39,610 nucleotides of DNA from a bacterium. Its GTDB lineage: Bacteria; Patescibacteriota; Minisyncoccia; UBA6257; Colwellbacteraceae. Shown one piece after another: positions 10,214 to 19,495 of the stretch (position 1 is its first letter; each line of letters begins with the position of its first letter). The stretch is taken from the NCBI GenBank assembly GCA_021787205.1, contig JAJYME010000004.1, forward strand, positions 103,063-142,672, read 5' to 3'. A program made the position numbers and the translations under genes. The notes below the pieces were generated by a model. It was not told where the DNA came from. It worked only from the letters and a program-made list of their open reading frames with translations, and made no database searches.

Positions 10214-11015
10214 AAAAACAGAAGCGATAATTATCATCATTGCCTGTCTGGCCATCCTTGCGACAGCGGCCGGCAGCTATTGGTTTTACAGACGGGAGGC
10301 AAGAAGGGAACAGATAGAATTCATGTATCAGAAAACAAAAGTCACCATACCGGAAGGGCTGACAGCTCTCCAGGCGGATGATCTCTTGTTCGATAAAGGC
10401 ATTATTGCCAAGAGGGGTTCGGTCGCCGGTTATGACATAAACAGCTTGAAAGGCGAATATCCATTTCTGGAAGCGTCGCCGAACCTAGAAGGCTTTCTAT
10501 TCCCGGATACTTACGAATTTTATAAAGACTCGAACGCCCAGGTAGTTGTCAGGAAAATATTGGACAATTTCAAGGAAAAGACCAGAAGCCAGTTCGGGGA
10601 TAAGATTCCCTCCCAAATCTACAAGGAGTTGATAGAGGCTTCATTGATTGAGGAGGAGATCAAGAATGTCGGAAACGACAGGAAGTTGGTGGCTTCCTTG
10701 ATCGAAAGGAGGATAGCCGAGGGGATGTATCTGAACATTGACGCCTCCCTTTGCTACGCCAGGAGTAAAAGAGGGTGCGAAGGCAGACCATTGACAGCCG
10801 AGGATAAAAAGATCAATTCCGGCTACAATACCTACATTTACAGGGGTTTGCCGCCAACTCCGATTGCCAACCCAGGTCTTTCGGCGATTGAGGCCGTAGA
10901 GCACCCGATCGAGTCCGAATATCTCTATTATTTGACCGATCCCAAGACGGACAAGACGATCTTTTCCACAACCCTTGACGAACATAACAAAAATATTGCA
11001 AAATATTTAAGGTAG
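10185..11015 (+). CDS. mltG: MltG-like endolytic murein transglycosylase (YceG family)
   Basis: The 276-residue protein cleaves nascent glycan strands and is thought to set strand length. It has an N-terminal membrane anchor (about 13-35) and then the YceG domain: LEGFLFPDTYEF (101-112), ASLIEEEI (152-159) with the expected catalytic Glu156, LNIDASLCYA (183-192), and the family hallmark SGYNTYIYRGLPPTPIANPG (212-231). It is shorter than E. coli MltG (about 340 residues); most of the N-terminal LysM-like part is reduced to residues 50-95. Overlap with rodA points to translational coupling, pairing a synthase with a strand-terminating lytic enzyme. Confidence 0.9.
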   Translation: MFQLKNTTVKKTEAIIIIIACLAILATAAGSYWFYRREARREQIEFMYQKTKVTIPEGLTALQADDLLFDKGIIAKRGSVAGYDINSLKGEYPFLEASPNLEGFLFPDTYEFYKDSNAQVVVRKILDNFKEKTRSQFGDKIPSQIYKELIEASLIEEEIKNVGNDRKLVASLIERRIAEGMYLNIDASLCYARSKRGCEGRPLTAEDKKINSGYNTYIYRGLPPTPIANPGLSAIEAVEHPIESEYLYYLTDPKTDKTIFSTTLDEHNKNIAKYLR

Positions 11016-11029
11016 ATTAACACTTGACA

Positions 11030-11060
11030 AAAACCCGAAGGCGCCTCGGAGGGTTTTTTG
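11030..11060 (+). terminator. Terminator ending the rodA-mltG unit
   Basis: AAACCC...GGGTTT encloses an inner self-complementary CCGAAGGCGCCTCGG and ends in a T-run (11055-11060). It lies between mltG and rpoB, which argues against the upstream TTG start for rpoB. Confidence 0.7.
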
Positions 11061-11083
11061 TTCTTGTAAAAATAAAAGCGAAT

Positions 11084-14000
11084 ATGCAAAAAATACGAAC
11101 TAAAGTTTTCTCATCTCACCCGGGATCCTTTGTTAAAGAGCCGGACTTGGTCGAGATCCAAACAAACTCCTTTGAGTGGTTTAAAAAAGAAGGATTGATG
11201 GAACTTCTTAAAGAGGTATCACCGATCAAAGATCATTCTGGTAAGGAATTTGAGTTGAGTTTTAAGAGCTTTTATTTCGACGAACCTAAAATCACACTGG
11301 AGCAGGCTAAGGAAAAAGCTTTGACTTACGAATGCCCGCTTCGCATGAAAGTGGAACTTAAAAATCTCATAAATAAGAGAGCAGCCGAAAAAGAGATGTA
11401 TTTCGGCGATTTTCCGATTATGACAAAGCACGGAACCTTCATCATCAACGGGATTGAGCGTGTTATCATTTCCCAATTGGTCAGAAGCCCGGGCGTTTAT
11501 TTTGTGTCCGAGAAAACGAGAGGAGAAAAGTACTTCGGAGCGAAGATAATTCCGAACCGAGGTGCTTGGATCGAATTCGTGACTGATACTGACGGTTCGT
11601 TGCAGGTCAAGATAGACAGACACAGAAAAGTTTCAATCGCTTCTTTCCTAAAACTTTTTGACATAAACACCGAAGACGAGATCAGAGCCATCTTCAATTC
11701 TGAAGAAGAGAAGGCTTCTTTCGACGCTTCCCTTAAAAAGGATCCGGTCAAATCGATCGGAGACAGCTACCTGGAAATCTATAAGAGATTGAGACCGGGT
11801 GATTTGGCGACCCCAGATGCGGCCAAGAACCTGATCGATTCCATGTTCAAGAGAGAAGACAGATATGATCTCTCCGAAGTGGGAAGATTCAAGATCAGCC
11901 AGAGAATGGGCATTGCCAATTCCAACTCCCATCTTTTGGAACAGGATGACATAGTCAAGATAATCAAGCATATTATCAAGCTCAATAACGACCCGAAGGC
12001 GGTTGACGATGATATTGACCATCTTGGAAACCGACGCGTTCGCGCCGTCGGGGAGCTTTTGCAAGCCAGGATGAGAATCGGTTTTGCCAGGATGAGAAGA
12101 AACATCCAGGACAAGATGTCGACCATCGAGAAAGCGACCATGTCTCCGGAACAGCTTATTAACGTCCGACCTTTGTCGGCGGCTGTCCGCGACTTTTTTG
12201 CCACCTCTTCCATGTCTCAATTCATGGATCAGGTCAATCCTTTGACCGAGCTCGAACACAAGAGAAGAGTCTCAGCTCTGGGACCTGGCGGTTTGACTAA
12301 GGAAAGAGCCGGTTTCGAAGTTCGTGACGTCCATTCCTCCCATTACGGAAGGCTTTGTCCGATCCAGACTCCGGAAGGTCAGAATATCGGTTTGATCAAC
12401 TATCTCTCCATTTATTCAAGGACTAATAAGTATGGTTTTATCGAGGCTCCTTATGTCAGAGTGACTGACGGAAAAGTAAATCCGAAGGACATCGTCTGGA
12501 TGGATGCTTTTGAGGAAGAAACTCATAAGATTGCCCACTCGGGTGAAAAGATTGACGAGAACTGGAACTTGGTAAACAAGATCGTAGAAGTCCGCCATAA
12601 GGGAAAGCCGATCAGCGTCCCGATCGATGAAGTTGACTTTATCGACGTGGCTCCGGCCGAACCTTTGTCCGTAGCTTCCGCCTTAATTCCTTTCTTGGAA
12701 AACGACGATGCAAAGAGAACCCTCATGGGTTCCAACATGCAGAAGCAGGCCGTTCCTTCGATCAAGCCGGAATTGCCGTTTGTCGGAACTGGAATGGAAC
12801 AACGCGCTGCCTATGACTCCGGACACGTAATTATCGCTGAAGAATCGGGTGTCGTCTCGGCAGTCGATGCCGGATCGATAACCGTCCTCGAGGAAGGCGG
12901 AAAGAAACATACTTATAAATTAGAGAAGTTCAGGATGACTAACCAATATATCGCTTTCTCTTATCGTCCGATCGTCAAGGTTGGCGACAAGGTCAAGAAG
13001 GGCGATGTCATCGGCGATGGTCCTTCAACCAAAGACGGAGTTTTGGCCTTGGGTCAGAACATGCTCGTCGCTTTCGTTTCCTGGGAAGGGGCGAACTATG
13101 AAGACGCCATCATCGTTTCCGAGAGGGTCATCCAAAACGACAGATACACTTCCATCCATATCGAAGACTTCATTTGCGATGTTCGCGATACAAAGCTCGG
13201 TCCTGAAATGACCACCCCCGATATTCCAAACGTTTCCGACGACAGGCTTAAGAACTTGGACGAGGAGGGAATAATCAGAATCGGAGCGGAAGTCACCGCC
13301 GGTGATATTTTGGTCGGAAAGATTTCTCCGAAAGGGGAAGCTGAACTGACTTCTGAAGAGAAACTTTTGAGAGCTATCTTCGGTGAGAAGGCGAGAGACG
13401 TCAAGGATACTTCTTTGACTGTTCCTCATGGAAACAGCGGCCGCGTTGTCGGCGTCAAGATTTTTGATCGCGAGAAGGGGGATAAGCTTGATCCTGGAGT
13501 CATTAAGAGAATCCAGGTCCAGCTTGCTTCATTGAGAAATATCCAAGCGGGAGACAAGATGTCTGGAAGACACGGAAACAAGGGTGTCATCTCCCAAATC
13601 AGGCCAGTTGAAGATATGCCTTATTTGGAGGATGGAACCCCGGTGGATGTCATTTTGAATCCGTTGGGCGTCGCTTCCCGTATGAACCTGGGACAGATCT
13701 TGGAAACCCACTTGGGTTGGGCAGCTGACAAACTCGGATACAGGGTTGCCACCCCATCACTTGCGGGCGCTACCGAAGCTCAGATCAAGGAGGAGTTAGC
13801 TAAAGCCGGATTGCCGGAAGACGGAAAGGTCACCTTATTCGACGGTCGCACCGGGCAGCCTTTTGGCGACAGGATTACCGTCGGGAGAATGTATATGATC
13901 AAACTGAACCACATGGTTTTGGACAAGGTTCATATGCGTTCTACTGGACCGTACTCTTTGATTACCCAGCAACCTTTGGGCGGTCGCGCTCAGTTCGGAG

Positions 14001-14344
14001 GACAGAGATTCGGAGAAATGGAAGTGTGGGCGCTTGAAGGATATGGGGCATCCCATACCTTGCAAGAAATGCTCACCATCAAATCAGACGATGTCTTAGG
14101 ACGCTCTGCCGCTTACGAATCCATCGTTCGAAACGAGCCGATAAGCCAGCCGAACATTCCAGCGACTTTCAACGTCATGCTTTCAGAACTTAAGGCCTTA
14201 GGGCTCGATGTTCAACTCGTCGGAGTAGAAACCGAAGGAGAGGAGGAGAGCATCGACGGCAAGACGGAAGAGGAAATAAAAGAGGAGATCAAAGCTCAAA
14301 ACAACGCCGAGGTCGAACCCGTTTCCGCAGAAGAGGAAGAATAA
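11084..14344 (+). CDS. rpoB: DNA-directed RNA polymerase subunit beta
   Basis: The 1086-residue beta subunit forms half of the polymerase active-site cleft. ATG 11084 is preferred, giving MQKIRTKVF; the open frame reaches back to TTG 11024, but that would translate through the terminator. Visible landmarks include the RNRRVRAVGE-like segment, the rifampicin region (SMSQFMDQVNPLTELEHKRR, then VSALGPGGL, with the usual His and Ser present but Val in place of one Asn), VRDVHSSHYGRLCPIQTPEG, GRHGNKGVIS, and the C-terminal GGRAQFGGQRFGEMEVWALE clamp motif. The tail is a run of acidic residues. It is shorter than E. coli RpoB (1342) because lineage-specific insertions are absent. rpoC follows after 9 nt. 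Confidence 0.97.
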   Translation: MQKIRTKVFSSHPGSFVKEPDLVEIQTNSFEWFKKEGLMELLKEVSPIKDHSGKEFELSFKSFYFDEPKITLEQAKEKALTYECPLRMKVELKNLINKRAAEKEMYFGDFPIMTKHGTFIINGIERVIISQLVRSPGVYFVSEKTRGEKYFGAKIIPNRGAWIEFVTDTDGSLQVKIDRHRKVSIASFLKLFDINTEDEIRAIFNSEEEKASFDASLKKDPVKSIGDSYLEIYKRLRPGDLATPDAAKNLIDSMFKREDRYDLSEVGRFKISQRMGIANSNSHLLEQDDIVKIIKHIIKLNNDPKAVDDDIDHLGNRRVRAVGELLQARMRIGFARMRRNIQDKMSTIEKATMSPEQLINVRPLSAAVRDFFATSSMSQFMDQVNPLTELEHKRRVSALGPGGLTKERAGFEVRDVHSSHYGRLCPIQTPEGQNIGLINYLSIYSRTNKYGFIEAPYVRVTDGKVNPKDIVWMDAFEEETHKIAHSGEKIDENWNLVNKIVEVRHKGKPISVPIDEVDFIDVAPAEPLSVASALIPFLENDDAKRTLMGSNMQKQAVPSIKPELPFVGTGMEQRAAYDSGHVIIAEESGVVSAVDAGSITVLEEGGKKHTYKLEKFRMTNQYIAFSYRPIVKVGDKVKKGDVIGDGPSTKDGVLALGQNMLVAFVSWEGANYEDAIIVSERVIQNDRYTSIHIEDFICDVRDTKLGPEMTTPDIPNVSDDRLKNLDEEGIIRIGAEVTAGDILVGKISPKGEAELTSEEKLLRAIFGEKARDVKDTSLTVPHGNSGRVVGVKIFDREKGDKLDPGVIKRIQVQLASLRNIQAGDKMSGRHGNKGVISQIRPVEDMPYLEDGTPVDVILNPLGVASRMNLGQILETHLGWAADKLGYRVATPSLAGATEAQIKEELAKAGLPEDGKVTLFDGRTGQPFGDRITVGRMYMIKLNHMVLDKVHMRSTGPYSLITQQPLGGRAQFGGQRFGEMEVWALEGYGASHTLQEMLTIKSDDVLGRSAAYESIVRNEPISQPNIPATFNVMLSELKALGLDVQLVGVETEGEEESIDGKTEEEIKEEIKAQNNAEVEPVSAEEEE

Positions 14345-14353
14345 AATTTATAT

Positions 14354-17300
14354 ATGGAAAATTTCAACACAATAGATTCGATAAAGCTTCAAATCGCTTC
14401 TCCGGAAAAGATTCAGGAATGGTCTTACGGGGAGGTGACCAAGGCGGAAACGATCAACTACAGGACTCAACGTCCTGAAAAAGACGGTCTTTTCTCCGAA
14501 AGAATATTCGGACCTTCAAAGGATTACGAATGTTATTGCGGAAAATACAAAAAAGTCCGCTATAAGGGACTTGTCTGCGACAAGTGTGGAGTTGAGGTAA
14601 CCAAGTCGTCAGTAAGAAGAGAGAGGATGGGCCATATAACCCTTGCCACTCCCATTGCTCACATTTGGTTTTTGAGAAGCTTGCCTTCGAGAATCGGATT
14701 AGCTCTTAATGTCCAGTTTTCGAAGCTTGAGAAAGTAATTTATTATGCCGCTTATATTGTCGTTTCAGTTGACGAGGAGGCCAGAAGAAGCGCCTTGTCC
14801 GAAATCGACCGTGAACTCAAGAGCCGCAAAAAGCTTGAGGACGACATGGGCGATGAACTTGAGACAGCAGCGGAGACGACCAGGCAAATGATCAAGGATC
14901 TTCGTCCGGGAATGGTACTCACGGAAACGGAATATCATTCTCTGGCCAGGAGATTCGGCGATGTCTTCAAGGCGATGAGAGGCGCTGAAGGAATCAGAAA
15001 GGTTTTGGAAAGCGTCGATCTCGACCGTGAAATAGCGGCCACTGAGAAAGAGCTGGAGAAGACCGATGACGCCAACAAGAGGCAAAACTATGCCAGGCGT
15101 TTGAAGTTCTTCACCGCCATGAAGAGAAACGGATTAAGACCGGAATGGATGATTATGACTCATCTCCCGATCTTGCCTCCAGATCTTCGCCCGATGGTCG
15201 CCTTGGACGGTGGCAGATATGCTACCTCCGACCTGAATGACTTATACAGAAGAGTCATAAACAGGAATAACCGCTTAAAGAGGCTCTTGGAGCTTAAGGC
15301 GCCGGATATTATTGTCGTCAACGAAAAGAGAATGCTTCAAGAAGCAGTCGATGCTTTGATTGACAATACTGCTCGTGCCGGACGCGCCCAGGCCACTGCC
15401 AGAAAGAGATCCTTAAAGTCTCTGGCTGACATGTTGAAGGGAAAGAACGGCCGCTTCCGCCAAAACCTTTTGGGAAAGCGCGTCGACTATTCCGGACGTT
15501 CGGTTATCGTTGTCGGTCCGCGTCTTCCTTATGATGAATGCGGATTGCCGAAGCGAATGGCCTTGGAGCTTTTCAAACCGTTTGTCATTGCGAAAATCAT
15601 CGAAAGAGGATTGGCTCATAATGTCAAAAACGCCAACCGTATGATCGAGCTTGCTCCGGCGGAAGTCTGGGAAATCTTGGAAGAGGTCATTGAGAACAAG
15701 TATGTTCTCTTGAACCGTGCTCCGACTTTGCACAGGCTTGGCATCCAGGCTTTCAAGCCGAATTTGATTGAGGATTTGACAGTCCAGATTCCTCCTCTCG
15801 TTTGTTCCGGTTTTAACGCGGACTTCGACGGAGACCAGATGGCTGTCCATCTTCCTTTAACCGAGGCGGCACAGAAGGAAGCGGAGACTATCATGCTTTC
15901 CTCAAACAATCTTTTGAAGCCGGCTTCCGGTTCTCCGGTTCCCGGTCCTTGGAACGATATCGTCTTAGGATCATATTACTTGACCGAGCTTAATCCGGAA
16001 GGAGTCGGCGCGGGAAAGATTTTTTCCAGCGAGAAAGAAGCCTTGCTTGCGTATGAATTCGGCGAAACGGATATCCAAGCTCCTATCAAGATCGGAAAGA
16101 ACAAGGAGACTTCTTGCGGAAGAATCATTTTCAATGAGGTTCTGCCGGAAGGATTCCCCGAGGTGGAGGTTGCCGTCAATAAGAAAGTACTGTCCAATCT
16201 TTTCTCCGATATCATCAACAGATACGGATTCCAGATAGCCAATGAGGCGCTTCACAAGATCTCACAGCTCGGATTCGAATATTCGACAAAATCAGGCGTG
16301 ACTTGGAGCATCTCCGATCTCTCTGTCCCTGAGGCCAAGAAAGGCATCGTTGCCGAGGCCAAGAAAAAGACGGAGGCGGTCGAAGACCAGTATCAGGACG
16401 GACTTTTGACTTACGAAGAAAAGAGGGCCCGCGTCATTGATATTTGGACTGATGCCGGCAAGGAAGTCGAAAAAGCAGTTTCCGCTTCATTCGACAAGAC
16501 GAACCCGATCGGAAAGATCATTTCCTCGGGAGCGAGAGGCAGCATCGTCCAGTTAAACCAGATGATCGGTATGAGAGGTCTGGTCAAGAATTCAAGAAAC
16601 GAGACCATCGACCTTCCGATCGTTTCCTGCTACAAAGAAGGATTCACTCCGTTACAGTATTTCAACTCCGTTCACGGAAACCGCAAAGGTTTAGTCGATA
16701 CGGCTTTGAAGACTGCGGAAGCAGGATATCTGACCAGAAGAATGATTGATGTCGGACAGGATGTAGTCGTCAAGGAGGAGGATTGCGGAACGAAAGAAGG
16801 AATGGAAATCCGCCGCGCTGACGGGGGAGAGTACGGACACAAATTCGCCGACAGGCTCTATGGAAGAACGGCTTTAAAGAACATTGCTTCAAACGACAGA
16901 ATCATCGTCAAGGCCAACGAGATCATTTCCGCCGAAGAGGCGAGCGAAATCGAAAAGGCGACCGATATTCAGTCGGCCTGGATCAGGTCTCCGTTAAATT
17001 GCAAGACTCTTTATGGAGTTTGCACCAAATGTTACGGACTTGATCTTGGAGAAAACGCTCCAATTCAAATCGGAGAAGCAGTCGGAATTGTCGCGGCGCA
17101 ATCAATCGGTGAGCCGGGAACGCAGCTTACGCTTCGTACCACTCACTCGGGAGGTGTCGCGCGCGCGGATATCACTTCAGGTTTGCCTCGTGTCGAGGAA
17201 TTGTTTGAAGTCAGGTCTCCGAAAGGAAAGGCTATCCTTTGCGAATTTGAAGAAGCGATCGTCGAAACGATCGAGGAGAGAGGGTCATCGAAAGTTGTCA

Positions 17301-17941
17301 AACTCAAATCAATCGGAAAGACAAAAAAGGACAAGATTGCCGAATATGCTTTCCCAAAAAATTTGCTTTTGGGAGTGCAGGCAGGAGATGTCATTACGAA
17401 GGGTCGTGCGATTTCCGAAGGATCATACGATCTTAAGGAATTATTTGCCCTGAAAGGAAAGGATGCGGTATCCCGTTACATCATCCAAGAAGTACAGAGA
17501 ATTTATCTTTCTGAAGGAGCTCCGATAAGCAACAAGCATATCGAAGTCATCATCAGGCAGATGTTCGGCAAGGTAAGAGTCACCCTTCCGGGTGAGTCCG
17601 AGCTTGTCATTGGCGAAGTCCTTGATAAATCAAGATTCGTCGAAGTCGTAAGGGATATGAAGGAGAAGGGACTTGAGTTGCCGAGGGCGGAAGAAATGCT
17701 TTTGGGAATTACCAAAGCTTCGCTTGCCACCGAAGGATTCTTGTCCGCGGCTTCATTCCAGGAAACGGCGAGAGTATTAGTTGCTGCCGCTTCTGAAGGA
17801 AAAGTGGATCTTCTCCGCGGCCTTAAGGAAAATGTCATTATCGGACGTTTATTGCCGATAGGAAATACTTTAAGGAAACAGATGGAAGAACCTCAAGAAG
17901 ATCAAATGGCTGAGACTGAAACGGTTGAAGTCGAAGCTTAA
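14354..17941 (+). CDS. rpoC: DNA-directed RNA polymerase subunit beta'
   Basis: The 1195-residue beta' subunit carries the catalytic centre. The N-terminal zinc ribbon is CYCGKYKKVRYKGLVCDKCG (about 57-76). The absolutely conserved NADFDGDQMAVH loop, which holds the Mg2+-binding Asp triad, is at about residues 490-501. Further motifs are LLGKRVDYSGRSVIVVGP, the trigger-loop region with GARGS and MIGMRGLV, the second zinc site (C-x6-11-C..CYG around the 'CKTLYGVCTKCYG' segment), and AAQSIGEPGTQLTLRTTHSGG. It follows rpoB by 9 nt and so is co-transcribed. A strong terminator 12 nt after the stop ends the operon. Confidence 0.97.
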   Translation: MENFNTIDSIKLQIASPEKIQEWSYGEVTKAETINYRTQRPEKDGLFSERIFGPSKDYECYCGKYKKVRYKGLVCDKCGVEVTKSSVRRERMGHITLATPIAHIWFLRSLPSRIGLALNVQFSKLEKVIYYAAYIVVSVDEEARRSALSEIDRELKSRKKLEDDMGDELETAAETTRQMIKDLRPGMVLTETEYHSLARRFGDVFKAMRGAEGIRKVLESVDLDREIAATEKELEKTDDANKRQNYARRLKFFTAMKRNGLRPEWMIMTHLPILPPDLRPMVALDGGRYATSDLNDLYRRVINRNNRLKRLLELKAPDIIVVNEKRMLQEAVDALIDNTARAGRAQATARKRSLKSLADMLKGKNGRFRQNLLGKRVDYSGRSVIVVGPRLPYDECGLPKRMALELFKPFVIAKIIERGLAHNVKNANRMIELAPAEVWEILEEVIENKYVLLNRAPTLHRLGIQAFKPNLIEDLTVQIPPLVCSGFNADFDGDQMAVHLPLTEAAQKEAETIMLSSNNLLKPASGSPVPGPWNDIVLGSYYLTELNPEGVGAGKIFSSEKEALLAYEFGETDIQAPIKIGKNKETSCGRIIFNEVLPEGFPEVEVAVNKKVLSNLFSDIINRYGFQIANEALHKISQLGFEYSTKSGVTWSISDLSVPEAKKGIVAEAKKKTEAVEDQYQDGLLTYEEKRARVIDIWTDAGKEVEKAVSASFDKTNPIGKIISSGARGSIVQLNQMIGMRGLVKNSRNETIDLPIVSCYKEGFTPLQYFNSVHGNRKGLVDTALKTAEAGYLTRRMIDVGQDVVVKEEDCGTKEGMEIRRADGGEYGHKFADRLYGRTALKNIASNDRIIVKANEIISAEEASEIEKATDIQSAWIRSPLNCKTLYGVCTKCYGLDLGENAPIQIGEAVGIVAAQSIGEPGTQLTLRTTHSGGVARADITSGLPRVEELFEVRSPKGKAILCEFEEAIVETIEERGSSKVVKLKSIGKTKKDKIAEYAFPKNLLLGVQAGDVITKGRAISEGSYDLKELFALKGKDAVSRYIIQEVQRIYLSEGAPISNKHIEVIIRQMFGKVRVTLPGESELVIGEVLDKSRFVEVVRDMKEKGLELPRAEEMLLGITKASLATEGFLSAASFQETARVLVAAASEGKVDLLRGLKENVIIGRLLPIGNTLRKQMEEPQEDQMAETETVEVEA

Positions 17942-17952
17942 CCGATGAATAT

Positions 17953-17985
17953 AAAAAGAAGCGCGTGAGGCGCTTCTTTTTATAT
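17953..17985 (+). terminator. Strong terminator of the rpoBC unit
   Basis: A perfect 12-bp stem, AAAAAGAAGCGC (17953-17964) with GCGCTTCTTTTT (17970-17981), around loop GTGAG. It separates rpoC from the DGR. Confidence 0.92.
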
Positions 17986-17991
17986 TTTGCG

Positions 17992-17997
17992 TATAAT
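17992..17997 (+). promoter_or_regulatory. -10 box TATAAT, probable promoter of the DGR target gene
   Basis: TATAAT occurs in TTTTGCGTATAATG, almost the same context as upstream of the smc gene (35637-35649). The start near 18004 gives a 47-nt leader. A second candidate, TATACT at 18036-18041, would give a nearly leaderless message. Confidence 0.5.
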
Positions 17998-18050
17998 GTG
18001 GATAAGTGCGGTTTTTGTAAAATTGCATATATATATATACTTAATTGTAA

Positions 18051-19406
18051 ATGAAACACAAAAGCATTGGAGCTTTTACTCTTATTGAGCTCTTGATTGT
18101 CATTGCCATCATTGCAATTTTAGGTTCTGCAACCGTCTTAGTTCTTAATCCTCTGGAACTCATGAGACAAGGAAGGGATGGAATAAGGGTATCAGACATC
18201 AAAGTGATGGAAAAAGCCATCGGACTTTATCAGATGGACAATCAGATCTCAGCGACTTCAAACAAAGTTTATGTCTCCATTCCAGACACTTCAGCGACCT
18301 GCGCCAATATTGCGGGCCTTCCTCCGCTTCCGACGGGTTGGACTTACAATTGTGTCACTGATGCAAATAAAAACAAAATAGACGGCACCGGCTGGATTCC
18401 TATTAATTTCACTTTAACTAAGGGCGGAACTCCTCTGGCATCTCTTCCGATTGACTCGATAAACACCTCCTCTTCGGAATATTATTCATTTGTCTCTTCG
18501 GGAAATTCTTGGAAGATAGCCTCCGTTCCCGAATCAGTGAAACTTTCAAGTTTCAAATATACTTCGACAAATGACGCCTCATTGGCCCAAGGCATTTTTC
18601 CTTCAGGTTGGATAAGGACTCCGGACGGATTTCTCGTAATGCAATATGAGGCCAAGTATGACAAAAATGGAGACGGAAGGGGAGATACGGCGTCCGCCGC
18701 TTCATGTCCGGCCTCCGTCGGACTCGGCCTCTCGTGGGCCGGCGCAGGCTGTTCTACGGCGACAAATATAGTATCGACTCCGGACGGGGCGCCGATAGTC
18801 GAGATAACCCACGACCAGGCAAAAGCCGCCTGTGTCTCAATCGGATCACATCTTATCACTAATGACGAATGGATGAAGATCGTAAGAAATGCTGAACAAC
18901 AATCCCAAAACTGGACAACAGGCATAGTTGGCTCGGGTTGTCTTTTTACCGGAAATACGGGGGATGGCACCTGCGGTTATGACGGAACTGATCCTGAATA
19001 TGGATCTTCCCGCAATCAAAGGGCTATGCTTTCTCTATCAAATGGCGTAAAAGTTTACGATTTTTCGGGAAACGTTTGGGAACACGTCCAAAAGGATTCT
19101 TCGGATACCTTAGTTTTAAACCAACCGACTGACGGCGGAGCTGTCGGCTGGAGATGGATAGAGCACACAGGCATAACTTCGTATGGAAATCTTTCCTATA
19201 ACGAAATTCGGCCTTCAGTCTCTTCTTGGAACGCCACCCAGGGAATGGGAAGGGTCTATACCTATAATGGTTCTGACGGATTAAGCCATGTTCTTCTTCG
19301 CGGCGGCTATTGGGTCACTGGGTCTTACGCCGGCGCTTTCGCACTGTCCTTGGGTTGGGTTCCGTCCTCTTCGAACTACAATGTGGGGTTCCGTTGCGCG
19401 CGGTAA
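18051..19406 (+). CDS. DGR target protein: pilin-like N-terminus with FGE/C-type-lectin-like variable domain
   Basis: This 451-residue protein is the product diversified by the retroelement. The N-terminus has a type IV prepilin signal (short basic leader, then GAFTLIELLIVIAIIAILG at about 7-25, with the Glu in the expected place), followed by a pseudopilin-like helix to about 62. The middle (about 63-180) is a Ser/Thr-rich globular part. From about 185 it is a formylglycine-generating-enzyme-type C-lectin fold: ITHDQAKAAC, SHLITNDEWMKI, VKVYDFSGNVWEH, and the terminal LLRGGYW...NVGFRCAR. The last 37 residues are encoded by the VR. Mutable positions are 420, 422, 423, 426, 431, 433, 435, 440, 442, 443 and 444, spread as expected for a lectin ligand-binding surface. 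It should sit on a pilus-like fibre or at the cell surface and bind a variable ligand (inference). Confidence 0.9.
   Translation: MKHKSIGAFTLIELLIVIAIIAILGSATVLVLNPLELMRQGRDGIRVSDIKVMEKAIGLYQMDNQISATSNKVYVSIPDTSATCANIAGLPPLPTGWTYNCVTDANKNKIDGTGWIPINFTLTKGGTPLASLPIDSINTSSSEYYSFVSSGNSWKIASVPESVKLSSFKYTSTNDASLAQGIFPSGWIRTPDGFLVMQYEAKYDKNGDGRGDTASAASCPASVGLGLSWAGAGCSTATNIVSTPDGAPIVEITHDQAKAACVSIGSHLITNDEWMKIVRNAEQQSQNWTTGIVGSGCLFTGNTGDGTCGYDGTDPEYGSSRNQRAMLSLSNGVKVYDFSGNVWEHVQKDSSDTLVLNQPTDGGAVGWRWIEHTGITSYGNLSYNEIRPSVSSWNATQGMGRVYTYNGSDGLSHVLLRGGYWVTGSYAGAFALSLGWVPSSSNYNVGFRCAR
19292..19400 (+). repeat. DGR variable repeat (VR)
   Basis: This is 109 nt at the 3' end of the target gene, aligned without gaps to the TR at 19908-20016. 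There are 12 mismatches, all where the TR has A (6 A-to-T, 3 A-to-C, 3 A-to-G), and none at the 88 non-A positions. Nine codons change amino acid. The invariant 3' block GTGGGGTTCCGTTGCGCG is the likely initiation-of-mutagenic-homing segment. Right after it the VR has an extra CG relative to the TR, which puts TAA in frame. Confidence 0.96.
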
Positions 19407-19442
19407 TTGCCTCCGTAGATATCCGCAATCCATAATTTCTTA

Positions 19443-19476
19443 AGTTATCCCTTCGTAATTTTGCGAAGGGATAACT
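19443..19476 (+). repeat. Perfect 13-bp inverted repeat downstream of the VR (candidate DGR cruciform)
   Basis: AGTTATCCCTTCG (19443-19455) and CGAAGGGATAACT (19464-19476) with an 8-nt spacer, 42 nt after the VR end. No T-run follows on the + strand, so a terminator is less likely. In the Bordetella phage DGR a hairpin just after the VR promotes retrohoming. This copy has a longer stem and loop than that model. Confidence 0.6.
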
Positions 19477-19495
19477 ACAATAATAAAAAATAAAA

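Noticed and set aside
11024-11083. Upstream TTG start for rpoB
   Set aside because: It would add 20 residues read through a terminator hairpin; MQKIRTKVF at 11084 fits the family N-terminus.
19407-19495. A second VR or an additional target fragment after the target gene
   Set aside because: Only the inverted repeat and A-rich leader of avd are present; no further similarity to the TR was found.
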